DNA of 64,000 nucleotides. It comes from Mesorhizobium sp. 1M-11 (GTDB lineage: Bacteria > Pseudomonadota > Alphaproteobacteria > Rhizobiales > Rhizobiaceae). The first letter of the stretch is position 1, and every line of letters starts with the position of its first letter. Below are positions 40,572 to 48,951 of the stretch, one piece after another. The DNA is taken from the NCBI RefSeq assembly GCF_001303895.1, contig NZ_LJSD01000051.1:186001-250000 (forward strand). The letters are read 5' to 3'. The notes under the pieces were generated by a model. The model was not told the DNA's origin. It made no database searches and was given only the letters and a program-made list of their open reading frames with translations. Both the position numbers and the translations under genes were made by a program.

Positions 40572-41669
40572 CTATTGCCCGGTGACGACACGCGTCCACA
40601 TCCGGTTCTGCAGGCGCAGTTGCTTGGCATCGGCTGCGTTGACCACGAACAGCTTGGCCTTCACGTCGTCCGGCGGAAACACGCCCGGATCCTTGGCCAC
40701 GGCCGGATCGATCAAGGGCAGCGATTCCGGGATCGGGTTGGCGAAGGAGATGTAGCTGGAATTCGCGGCCGCGATGTCGGGGCGCATGTTGAAGTCGATC
40801 CAGGCGTGGCCGTTCTGCGGATGCGGGGCATCCTTCGGCACCGCCATGGTGTCGAAATTGATCAGCGTCCCTTCCTTCGGGATCGCATAGGCGATCTCGA
40901 TCTTCTTGGCAGCGGCCGCGGCCCGCGACTTCGCCTGCAAGATGTCGCCCGACCAGCCGAGCGTCACGCAGATGTCGCCATTGGCGAGATCGTTGATGTA
41001 TTTCGAGGAATGAAAATAGCGGATGTGCGGCCGCACCTTGCCCAGAAGCTCCTCGACCTTGGCGAGATCGTCCGGATTGGTCGAGTTCGGATCGAGCTTC
41101 AGATAGTTCATCGCCAGCGGGATGATCTCGGCCGGCGCGTCGAGAACGGTGACGCCGCAATCGGCGAACTTCTTCACCACGTCGGGATTGAAGATCATGT
41201 CGAGCGAACCGACCGGCGCGTCGGGCATGCGCTTCTTGACCGCCTCGACATTGTAGCCGACGCCGTCGGTCACGGCCATGTAAGGCACGGCATGGACATT
41301 GTCCGGATCGGCGTTGGCGATGAGCTTCAGCGCCTGCGCATCGAGTTTCGCGAAATTGGCGAGCCTGGCCTTGTCCATCGCCGAGAACGCGCCGGCCTTC
41401 ACCTGGTTCTTCAGGAACGGAAAGGCGGAAGGATAGACCACATCATAGCCTGATCCGCCGGTCAGCAGCTTGGTCTCCAGCACTTCGTTGCCGTCATAGA
41501 CGTCGTAGACGACCTTGATGCCGGTCTCCTTCTCGAACTTCGCCGCCGTGTCGGGGGCGATGTAGTCGGACCAGTTGTAGACATTGACGACTTTTTCTTC
41601 TTCGGCCTTCGCGGCACCGGCGAAAACACAGCTTGCCAGTAAAAATGCCGAGATCATGGATGTGCGCAT
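40572..41669 (-). CDS. PotF-like polyamine ABC substrate-binding protein, orphan 2
   Basis: 365 aa, ATG 41669 preceded by GGGAGATG. Signal peptide to AKAEE (about residue 22). Mature start VVNVYNWSDYIAPDTAAKFEKETGIKVVYDVYDGNEVLETKLL is the classical PotF/SpuD pattern; residues around DGVGYN and LGWSGDIL match the polyamine pocket region. It lies 41 bp behind aguA, so the ligand is likely agmatine or putrescine. No permease or ATPase is present in the window. Confidence 0.9.
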   Translation of the reverse strand: MRTSMISAFLLASCVFAGAAKAEEEKVVNVYNWSDYIAPDTAAKFEKETGIKVVYDVYDGNEVLETKLLTGGSGYDVVYPSAFPFLKNQVKAGAFSAMDKARLANFAKLDAQALKLIANADPDNVHAVPYMAVTDGVGYNVEAVKKRMPDAPVGSLDMIFNPDVVKKFADCGVTVLDAPAEIIPLAMNYLKLDPNSTNPDDLAKVEELLGKVRPHIRYFHSSKYINDLANGDICVTLGWSGDILQAKSRAAAAAKKIEIAYAIPKEGTLINFDTMAVPKDAPHPQNGHAWIDFNMRPDIAAANSSYISFANPIPESLPLIDPAVAKDPGVFPPDDVKAKLFVVNAADAKQLRLQNRMWTRVVTGQ

Positions 41670-41710
41670 GTCATCTCCCATTGTGGTGGCCTGCGGGGCA
41701 TTCGCCCTCT

Positions 41711-42823
41711 TCAGGCCGGTTTCTGCCCGGCATAGACGGGCAGCGTGATGCAGGCGACGTTACCGCCGCCCAGCAGAATTTCGCGCGAGTTTTCGATGCC
41801 GACAATACGATGACCCGGAAATAGTTCGGCGAGCTTCGCCTTTGCCTCGATGTCGAGCGTCTCGTCGGCAAACTGCGGCACCACCACGACGCTGTTGCCG
41901 GGATAATAGTTGATGTAGGTGGCGGCGACCCGATTGCCTTCCGGCCGCGCCCAGGTGGCGTCGACGCGGTCGACGCCGGCGGCTTCCTCGGCCGTCATCT
42001 CGATGGGGAGCGGATGGCGGATGCGATGCACTTCCAGCCGGCGGCCGCGCGCATCGGTGGCCGAGCGCAATATGTCCTCGGCCTCGCGCACGATCTCATA
42101 TTGCGGGTCGTCCCGCTCCTCGGTCCAGCTCAACGCCACGACGCCGGGTTTCACGAAGCAGCAGAGATCGTCGATATGGCCGTCGGTCTCGTCGAAGGCG
42201 AAACCGCGCGGTAGCCAGATCACCTTGTCCAGGCCGAGATAGTCGCAGAGCTGCCGCTCCACCGCTTCCTTGCCAAGATGGCCGTTGCGGTTGCGGTTGA
42301 GCAAACACTGTTCGGTGGTCACCAGCGTGCCCTGGCCATCGCACTGCAGGCCGCCGCCTTCGGCGATCAAAGGCGAGCGGTAGCGATCCATCCGCTCGGT
42401 CTCCAGCACCTTGCGGGCGGCGAGGTCGTCCAGATCCCAGGGCGCATAGAGGCCGCCGTCGAAGCCGCCATAGGCGTTGAAGGTCCAGTCGACGCCGCGG
42501 ACCTCGCCCTTGTCATCGATGACGAAATTGGGCCCGCTGTCGCGCAGCCAGCTGTCATTGGTGGCCATCTCGACGAGACGGATATGGTCCGGCAGCATGG
42601 CGCGGGCATTGAGCCATTGCCGGCGCGACACGGCGATGGTGACCGGCTCGCTCTCGGCGATGGCTGTTGCCACCTTGACGAATTCCTTCTGCGCCGGCTT
42701 GGCGCCCAGCCGCCAGGTGTCGGGTCGCTCCGGCCAGATCAGCCAGCAACCGGCCTTGGGTTCGAACTCGCCCGGCGCCCGGAACCCATCCTCTCTCGGC
42801 GTGGTGGAAAGCGTGCGCGACAT
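41711..42823 (-). CDS. aguA: Agmatine deiminase
   Basis: 370 aa from the ATG at 42823 (a TTG two codons upstream also opens the frame). Guanidine-modifying family: catalytic Asp in NDSWLRDSGP, His in DETDGHIDDL and Cys in GGGNVACIT. The usual GGGNIHCIT motif has Ala in place of His next to the Cys; that His is not a catalytic residue. Converts agmatine to N-carbamoylputrescine and ammonia. With aguB it makes putrescine from agmatine. Confidence 0.92.
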   Translation of the reverse strand: MSRTLSTTPREDGFRAPGEFEPKAGCWLIWPERPDTWRLGAKPAQKEFVKVATAIAESEPVTIAVSRRQWLNARAMLPDHIRLVEMATNDSWLRDSGPNFVIDDKGEVRGVDWTFNAYGGFDGGLYAPWDLDDLAARKVLETERMDRYRSPLIAEGGGLQCDGQGTLVTTEQCLLNRNRNGHLGKEAVERQLCDYLGLDKVIWLPRGFAFDETDGHIDDLCCFVKPGVVALSWTEERDDPQYEIVREAEDILRSATDARGRRLEVHRIRHPLPIEMTAEEAAGVDRVDATWARPEGNRVAATYINYYPGNSVVVVPQFADETLDIEAKAKLAELFPGHRIVGIENSREILLGGGNVACITLPVYAGQKPA

Positions 42824-42886
42824 CGACAACCCGTTCTTCGAAAATCCGGGCTGGATGAGGCCGCAGTGTGGGGTGCGTGGTCAATG

Positions 42887-42898
42887 TCCCAATTGGGA
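42887..42898. promoter_or_regulatory. TCCCAATTGGGA palindrome upstream of aguA
   Basis: Perfect 12 bp dyad, with further matching AT pairs outside, 64 bp upstream of the aguA start and 112 bp before the DoxX gene. Position and symmetry suit a regulator-binding site; which protein reads it is not known. Confidence 0.45.
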
Positions 42899-43009
42899 TA
42901 TGTGGGTGGCGGGTGCATATCCGCTAACGCCGATCTCTCGACAAGTTCATTGTTGCGTTACCGCGCGCTCGCCTAAGCATGGAAACACCATCTTCAGGCA
43001 AGGACAGCA

Positions 43010-43420
43010 ATGTTTTCCGGCGTATCCATGCGACCGCAATTGCTCAGCCTCATGCGAGTGGCGATCGCCCTGACCTTTTCCCAGCACGCGGTCGTCAAGC
43101 TGCTCGGCTGCACCAGCATTGGCTGCATTCCGCAGCCCTTCACGCCGCTGTGGCTGAGCGGCATCCTGGAGATCATGTTCGGATCGATGCTGCTTTTCGG
43201 CCTGGCTTCGCGATCGGTCGCGCTTCTGCTGGCAGGTGAAGCAGCCATCGCCTATTTCACGATGCAGACGCAGCAGGGCTTCTTTCCGTTCCTCGACGAC
43301 GGCAAGCTCGCGGTCGTCTACTGCATCGCCTTCCTGTACCTGGCGGTGGCCGGACCGGGGCCGTGGAGCATCGACGCCATCGCCACCACCAAACCCGCCC
43401 CTCAGCCGCGCTTGCGCTGA
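43010..43420 (+). CDS. DoxX-family membrane protein
   Basis: 136 aa with four TM helices: LLSLMRVAIALTFSQHAVVKLLG starts the DoxX pattern, then WLSGILEIMFGSMLLFGLASR and EAAIAYFTMQTQQGFFP. Alternative ATG at 43028 (MRPQLL). Function of the family is unclear; some take part in thiol or redox balance. Its 3' end overlaps the convergent TetR gene by 19 bp. Confidence 0.82.
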   Translation: MFSGVSMRPQLLSLMRVAIALTFSQHAVVKLLGCTSIGCIPQPFTPLWLSGILEIMFGSMLLFGLASRSVALLLAGEAAIAYFTMQTQQGFFPFLDDGKLAVVYCIAFLYLAVAGPGPWSIDAIATTKPAPQPRLR

Positions 43421-44037
43421 AGCGCCTCCAGATAGGCGCAGAACATGTCCGCCATGGCGTCGGCATAGGCGTCGATCTCGGCTGACATGCGCGGGCTCTC
43501 GGAGAACTCCTTGCCCAGTGTTGCCATGGTCGTCATGATCAGATCGGTGGCGGCCTCGCGCGTTGCGTCCGAAACACCGGGCAGCGCTTCCATCATGAAC
43601 GCCTCGATGATCTGATCTCCCGCCGCCCGCGCTTCCTGCCCCTCGGGCGCATCGCGATAGAGCGGGGCAACGCTGGCCAGCGCGACCCGCACTTCGGCTT
43701 CCTCGCATTCGGACCGGATAAACGCCCGCACCAGCGCCCGAAGGCGCTCGGACGGCGAGCGGCCTTGATCCTGCAGGACGGTGCGCAGCATGTCCGTCGT
43801 CTGGCGCCATTCGTCGCTTTGCAGGCGAAACAGGATCGCGGCCTTGTTCGGAAAATACTGGTAGAGCGAGCCGATGCTGGCGCCGGTCCTTTCGGCCACG
43901 CGCGCCATGGTGAAGCGCTTGATGCCTTCGCGCGCCAGCACCTGCACCGCCGCCTCAAGGATCGCCGCCACCAGTTCGGTCGAGCGCGCCTGCTGCGGCT
44001 TCCTGGTCTGCGAGATCGTGGGGCGTCGTGGTGGCAT
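43402..44037 (-). CDS. TetR-family regulator
   Basis: 211 aa from ATG 44037. HTH: ILEAAVQVLAREGIKRFTMARVAERTGASIGSLYQYFPNKAAILFRL. The C-terminal ligand domain resembles the common TetR_C_11/AcrR class. Convergent with the DoxX gene. The gene-free 44038-44294 shows no operator that I can define. Confidence 0.88.
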   Translation of the reverse strand: MPPRRPTISQTRKPQQARSTELVAAILEAAVQVLAREGIKRFTMARVAERTGASIGSLYQYFPNKAAILFRLQSDEWRQTTDMLRTVLQDQGRSPSERLRALVRAFIRSECEEAEVRVALASVAPLYRDAPEGQEARAAGDQIIEAFMMEALPGVSDATREAATDLIMTTMATLGKEFSESPRMSAEIDAYADAMADMFCAYLEALQRKRG

Positions 44038-44294
44038 GCCGGTCCTGGCGATGGGAGAGGTAACAGCTAGGCGTATACCCGGCGGCGTGCAAGGCGCCCG
44101 GGGCCCACGCCAAATCTGAACATTCCTGGCACGCATCCGTTTCAAAGCCCGATCCGCACCCTGCCGCGCTCCGTTTTCATCAAGAAAAACAGTGCGTTGC
44201 TCAGAAGCAACGGCATGCCTTGCCAATGCGATTAGCGGGCCCGACTGGCGCAGCGTACTTAAAAGCCACGCGAAAACATCGATCGGAGACAGAC

Positions 44295-44954
44295 GTGAAC
44301 ACACTGACCAAAACGCCGCTGGCGCCGCTGCTGGAACGCCTGTTCGAAGAGGCGGCGACGTCCGGCTCGACCGCGGCAAAAATGAGCGACGCTGAACAGG
44401 CCCGGCTGCTTTACAGCAAGACCGAATATCTCGACCTCTATGGACGCCTGAAGGACCTCTGGCTTCCTGTCTCGGAAAAGACCGGAACGCTGCTCTACAT
44501 GCTGGCGCGCGGCAGCGGCGCCCGCTCGATCGTCGAGTTCGGCACCTCCTTCGGTATATCGACGCTGCATCTCGCGGCAGCGCTGCGCGACAATGGCGGC
44601 GGGCGGCTGGTGACGAGCGAATTCGAGCCCTCCAAGATCGCGCGGGCAAGGCGGAACATCGAGGCCGGCGGCTTGCTCGACCTCGTCGAGATCCGCGAAG
44701 GCGATGCGTTGAAGACATTGGCTGTCGATCTGCCCGAGACGATCGACCTCGTCCTGCTCGACGGCGCCAAGGCGATCTATCCGGAGGTCCTGAGCCTGCT
44801 GGAACCGCACCTGAAGTCAGGCGCCATCGTCGTGGCGGACAATGCCGACATGTGCCCTGAATATCTGCGGCGGGTGCGAAATCCGGATGAAGGCTATCTG
44901 TCCCTGCCCTTCGGCGAGGATGTCGAGCTGTCGGTCTGGGTCGGGAGAGGCTGA
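44295..44954 (+). CDS. SAM-dependent O-methyltransferase (class I)
   Basis: 219 aa from a GTG start at 44295, chosen because GGAGAC lies 5 bp upstream and no ATG with a site is near. SAM motifs: IVEFGTSFGISTLHLA (motif I), VTSEFEPSKIARARRNI, IDLVLLDGAKAIY and VADNADM. It matches the catechol O-methyltransferase-like family 3. Acceptor unknown. Confidence 0.85.
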   Translation: MNTLTKTPLAPLLERLFEEAATSGSTAAKMSDAEQARLLYSKTEYLDLYGRLKDLWLPVSEKTGTLLYMLARGSGARSIVEFGTSFGISTLHLAAALRDNGGGRLVTSEFEPSKIARARRNIEAGGLLDLVEIREGDALKTLAVDLPETIDLVLLDGAKAIYPEVLSLLEPHLKSGAIVVADNADMCPEYLRRVRNPDEGYLSLPFGEDVELSVWVGRG

Positions 44955-44994
44955 CCGCATCCGGCCTGCCAGCAACCCACGGATTGTCGCGCCC

Positions 44995-45156
44995 TTCCCC
45001 CTCTCCGTCTCGGCTGCGCCGATCCACCTCTCCCCCATTTCATGGGGGCGAGGAACCCAGGCTGGAGAGGCGCCGGCGTCGCGACGGCGATTCCTCGCCC
45101 CTGCCGAAGGCGGGGGAGAGGTGGCGCCGCGAAGCGGCGACGGAGAGGGGGTCCCT
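44995..45156. repeat. Inverted CTCTCCCCC/GGGGGAGAG intergenic element
   Basis: Left arm CCCTTCCCCCTCTCCGTCTC plus CACCTCTCCCCC, right arm GGGGGAGAGGTGGC followed by GACGGAGAGGGGG, with a middle part of about 60 bp. Long non-coding palindrome of ~160 bp, different from the MITE-like element but similar in design. In the 282 bp gap before the next gene. Confidence 0.65.
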
Positions 45157-45236
45157 GGCGCCTGCCTTCCCATCGAACAATCAACCCCAACAAGCGGCAT
45201 CCGCAATCGGGATGCGCGCAACGGAGACCAATTCCC

Positions 45237-46103
45237 ATGCATGTATTCGTAACAGGCGCCACCGGTTGGGTGGGCTCGGCCGTCATCGACGATCTGATCG
45301 AGGCGGGCCACACCGTCACCGGTCTTGCCCGCGACGCGGAGAAGGCGGCAGCGCTGGCCTGGAAGGGCGCGCATGTCGTGCGCGCGACGCTGGAGGACGA
45401 GGAGGCCTTGCGCACCGCGGCCGCTTCAGCCGATGCGGTGATCCACACCGCGTTCAACCACGATTTTTCAAGGTTCCTCGAAAGCGCGGCACTCGACCAG
45501 CGCTGTATCGAGACGCTCGGCAGCGCGTTGGCAGGCTCGCAGCGACCGCTTCTGGTGACGTCGGGCCTGCTCGGACTGCCGCGCGGAACGACGGAGGCCG
45601 ATATCCCCAATCCCGCCTCGCCCAGGAAATCGGAAGTCGCCGCACGCGCCTTGGCCGAGCGCGGCGTGCGCGCCGCAACGGTGCGGCTGGCGCCGTCCGT
45701 GCATGGGCTGGGCGACTACGGCTTCGTGCCGCTGCTCATCCGCATGGCGCGCGAAAAGGGCGTCTCCGCCTATATCGGTGACGGGTCGAATGCCTGGGCG
45801 GGCGTGCACCGGCCAGACGCGGCGCGCGTCTACCGGCTGGCGTTGGAACAAGGCGTTACCGAACCGGCCTATCACGCGGTGGCGGATGAGAGCGTTCCGT
45901 TCAAGGAGATCGCCAGGGTGATCGGCCGCCGGCTCGGCCTGCCCGTCGAGCCGCGCCCGGCGGAGCATTTCGGCTGGTTCGCCCATTTCGCGGGAACGAA
46001 CATGTCCGCGTCGGCGGAGCAGACACGCAGGCTGCTCGGCTGGAAGCCGAAAGGCCCGGACCTGCTCGCCGACCTCGACCAGCCCAGCTATTTCGCGGAG
46101 TGA
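45237..46103 (+). CDS. NAD-dependent epimerase/extended SDR protein
   Basis: 288 aa from ATG 45237. MHVFVTGATGWVGSAV holds the TGxxGxxG nucleotide motif; HTAFNHDFS and a final RRLLGWKPKGPDLLADL are usual for the family. The catalytic YxxxK is replaced by the SPRKSEVAAR region, so it may be an atypical reductase as in the YwnB/NmrA-like branch. Partner genes unknown. Confidence 0.82.
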   Translation: MHVFVTGATGWVGSAVIDDLIEAGHTVTGLARDAEKAAALAWKGAHVVRATLEDEEALRTAAASADAVIHTAFNHDFSRFLESAALDQRCIETLGSALAGSQRPLLVTSGLLGLPRGTTEADIPNPASPRKSEVAARALAERGVRAATVRLAPSVHGLGDYGFVPLLIRMAREKGVSAYIGDGSNAWAGVHRPDAARVYRLALEQGVTEPAYHAVADESVPFKEIARVIGRRLGLPVEPRPAEHFGWFAHFAGTNMSASAEQTRRLLGWKPKGPDLLADLDQPSYFAE

Positions 46104-46190
46104 CAGGCGGGGTGGAACGGTCGCGCGTTCTGCCCCTTCCCGCCGATACGAGTTGGAGGGACCGGCAGTGAAAGACCGGCCGAAAGCGGC

Positions 46191-47498
46191 CTAGGTCTCG
46201 TCCTTCGACAGGAACTGCGCGGTGGTCAGGTAGTAGTTGCGAGCGGTGGCGTTGACCTGGCGCTCGCCGAGTTCGGTCAACGCGCGCGCCTTGACCCGCC
46301 TGGCGGCCGCGTCGACAGGCTCCACCGCCAGCAGACAATCGGCCAATTCGGCCGCCCACTGGAAGTCACCTGTTTCGACGGCCTGTCCGGCCCGGGCAAG
46401 CATCTTGTCCGGCCCACCGGCCATATCGATCATCCGGGCAGCACGCTCAGTTGGCGGCAGCGGATTGAGATTGGTGGCGTTGCCGTCGAACCATCCAATA
46501 TAGTCCGCATAGATGCCCCGGACGGCCCAGGCCACGCTGCCGTAATATTCCTGCAGGTACGGGCTCTTTGCGAGGTCGGGCGAAAGCCTGATCTCCTGGA
46601 CAAGTTCGCCCGGTGTCCTGCCCTGCCTGATGCCTGCGAGCGTCTGATCGAGCACGGTCCTGATGCCGTCGCGATAATCGGTCAGCGCCTTGCGGACTTC
46701 GTCCCTGCCGAGGACCGGGCGCATGTGGCCCTGCACCATGGCATCGGCGTTCAGGGCGAGCATCCTGTCGAGGCTGGCGATCCAGCGCTCCGGCGGCCGC
46801 AGCTTGAGACCGCGGATCGGCGAGAGGTTCGGGTAGGATTTCAGGACATCGTCACCGGGGATCAGCACGCCCCGGTCGGCGAGCCAGACGGCCGTGTTCT
46901 CGGGCGACTCTCCCGGCGTGTGGATGAGTTCCATGCGCACGCCGGCCACATCGATCGTCTCGCTCTCGCCGCTGAAGGTACGGGTCGGCGCAAGGAAGCC
47001 TTCCCGCGTATGTGGGGTTACGCGGCCGTATTCGAGCTGGGTGCCCGCATTGATGAACAGCGCGTCGGGAAGCTTCGTGCCAAAGGCATCGCCGCCGTCG
47101 CGTGGCCCCCTGCCGAATTCAGGGGCGGACTCGACCAGCGTGCGATGGCTGTAGATGTCCGGTTCGTCGCTTCCGGCAAAGATCGTTGCGCCACCGGAAT
47201 GATCGGGATGATTGTGCGTGTAGACGATCGCCCTCACGGGACGCACCAGACGATCCCCGAAAGCTTCCACAATGGCCTTCGCGTCGACCGGGTTCGCGGC
47301 GGTGTCGACAATGATCGATCCCCCGTCGCCCTGGATCAGCGTGACGTTGCTTGCCGAGTAGCCGATGGCGGCGAAGACACCGGCCGAGACCTCGATGATG
47401 TCCCTGCGGAATTCGGCGGAACTCGCCCGCAACTGCTCACGTCCGGCGAATTCATCGGCTGGAGGTATCGATAGGGTCGTCAAGGCTGATCCTTTCAT
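46191..47498 (-). CDS. Alkyl-sulfatase-like metallo-beta-lactamase-fold hydrolase
   Basis: 435 aa. Metal motif THNHPDHSGG (HxHxDH), later His in IHTPGESPENT and VQGHMRP. A dimerisation domain follows (YYGSVAWAVRGIYADYIGWFDG, then NLNPLPPTERAARMIDMAGG). SdsA1/BDS1 enzymes continue with an SCP2-like C-terminal domain of ~120 residues that is missing here. The ATG at 47498 has no good site; a TTG at 47483, 6 bp behind AAAGGA, may be the true start. Confidence 0.85.
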   Translation of the reverse strand: MKGSALTTLSIPPADEFAGREQLRASSAEFRRDIIEVSAGVFAAIGYSASNVTLIQGDGGSIIVDTAANPVDAKAIVEAFGDRLVRPVRAIVYTHNHPDHSGGATIFAGSDEPDIYSHRTLVESAPEFGRGPRDGGDAFGTKLPDALFINAGTQLEYGRVTPHTREGFLAPTRTFSGESETIDVAGVRMELIHTPGESPENTAVWLADRGVLIPGDDVLKSYPNLSPIRGLKLRPPERWIASLDRMLALNADAMVQGHMRPVLGRDEVRKALTDYRDGIRTVLDQTLAGIRQGRTPGELVQEIRLSPDLAKSPYLQEYYGSVAWAVRGIYADYIGWFDGNATNLNPLPPTERAARMIDMAGGPDKMLARAGQAVETGDFQWAAELADCLLAVEPVDAAARRVKARALTELGERQVNATARNYYLTTAQFLSKDET

Positions 47499-47585
47499 GG
47501 CATGCAGGCCGTGATGCTAGCGCACTTCCTGTCCGGAATGGATCACAACTCCTGACGAATCGGGCAGGAGAGAAGCTGGCTGCCG

Positions 47586-48698
47586 CTATCGCTCATTGCC
47601 GAAATATTTTCGGCGCAGCGCTTCCAGTTCGCCCGCTTCCTGCAGCGCCAGGATCCGCAGCGTGATCGCATGGCTGAGATCGTCGCCGTGCCGGAAGGCG
47701 AAGCCGTATTTGTCGGGATGGAAGATCGGGCCCACCACCGACAGCGGCGCCTTGTCGTGGGTATGCGCATAATATTCCAGCACCGGGGCATCGCCGATGA
47801 TGGCCGAGACCTCGCCGTTGCGGAGCCCGGCCACCGCGTCGTCCAGGGTGTCATAGGCCTGGGTCGATAGCCTGAGATCCCTGGAATAGGTTTCCGCGAC
47901 GCTGCCGCCATCCACGCCGACTGTGCGGCCGGGAAGGTCGGCCAGCGAATTGACCTGATGGGTCAGCGTCAGGGCCGTCATCACGCTGGTGACCGACGAG
48001 GTGACATAGGCAATGACGGCGACACCGCAGACCATCCACAGGCCGCCGGAGATGCGGCCGATCCAGCCCAATGCGTTGGGACGCGTGACCTTGCCCGAGG
48101 TCGCGACCGACATGACCTCGTAGAAGCTTTCAGCCAGTCCCGCGTGCCAGCTTCGCGGGAAGGTCTCGTCGAACCGGCGGTAGAACCACGCCAGCACCAG
48201 CGTGGCCACGACGATGATGGTGGCAAGCCAGGCCATGGCCCTGAGATGGCCGGCACGCTCCAGCCCGCCCATCACCTGCCAGAAGCCGGCGCTGTCGCGC
48301 TCGGCCACCATGATGCGCAGGCCGGCATCGTACCAGGGCTGGGAGAAGGTGACGCGCTCCACCCGATCCTTGGTGATGGTCAGGTTCGAGACGCCCACAT
48401 CCGCATCGCCCTTGCGGACCGCCTCGGTCAACGCCTCGAAACTCGGATATTCACGGTAGGTATAAGTCAGCCCCAGGGGCCTGGCGGCTGCCTCCCAAAG
48501 GTCGATCGCCATGCCGGAGTAGCGGGTGCCGTCCTTCACGACAAACGGCGGGCTGACATAGACGCCGACCTTGAGAGGGGAACCGCTTGCCACGGCGGCC
48601 TGCCCCTGCTGAGCGAGCGCCGCAGAACCGAGCGAGCCCGCCATGACGACCAGCACGGCAATCACGATCGTCAGGCTTCTGAAGAATGCGGATTTCAT
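47586..48698 (-). CDS. Ionotropic-glutamate-receptor-like ligand-gated channel protein
   Basis: 370 aa from ATG 48698. Order: signal/TM (LTIVIAVLVVMAGSLGSAALA), ligand lobe S1 (VGVYVSPPFVVKDG to ITKDRVERVTFSQP), TM1 (MAWLATIIVVATLVLAWF), pore loop region (GLAESFYEVMSVATSGKV), TM2 (GGLWMVCGVAVIAYVTSSVTS), lobe S2 (LPGRTVGVDGGSVAE to the end). This is the GluR0 arrangement: a family-3 binding domain split by a two-TM pore. The TVGYGD filter of GluR0 is absent. It may be a ligand-gated channel of other selectivity or a sensor. Confidence 0.8.
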   Translation of the reverse strand: MKSAFFRSLTIVIAVLVVMAGSLGSAALAQQGQAAVASGSPLKVGVYVSPPFVVKDGTRYSGMAIDLWEAAARPLGLTYTYREYPSFEALTEAVRKGDADVGVSNLTITKDRVERVTFSQPWYDAGLRIMVAERDSAGFWQVMGGLERAGHLRAMAWLATIIVVATLVLAWFYRRFDETFPRSWHAGLAESFYEVMSVATSGKVTRPNALGWIGRISGGLWMVCGVAVIAYVTSSVTSVMTALTLTHQVNSLADLPGRTVGVDGGSVAETYSRDLRLSTQAYDTLDDAVAGLRNGEVSAIIGDAPVLEYYAHTHDKAPLSVVGPIFHPDKYGFAFRHGDDLSHAITLRILALQEAGELEALRRKYFGNER

Positions 48699-48951
48699 GA
48701 ACTGGATATCGAAGACTCCCGATGGGCATAAAGCGCGGACGGCCGGGGACCGCAGCACCTCGGGACCGGCTATTAGGGCGTGCTCATGAAGCAAAGGTAA
48801 CCAAACGCGGTCCGCCAAGGCAAGCGCTGGGTCGATAGCGGGATTTCCAGCCGGGCCCATGGCGAGCTGCCGGCCCCTTCAAAGCGGCAAAGAGCCTTGC
48901 GCCATTACGCGATAGCGTCCATGTCAGGAACCCTGCTCGAGGAGGGGCCGT

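Noticed and set aside
44038..45027. 330-residue extension of the TetR gene at 43402
   Set aside because: Antisense to the O-methyltransferase; TetR homology starts just after 44037.
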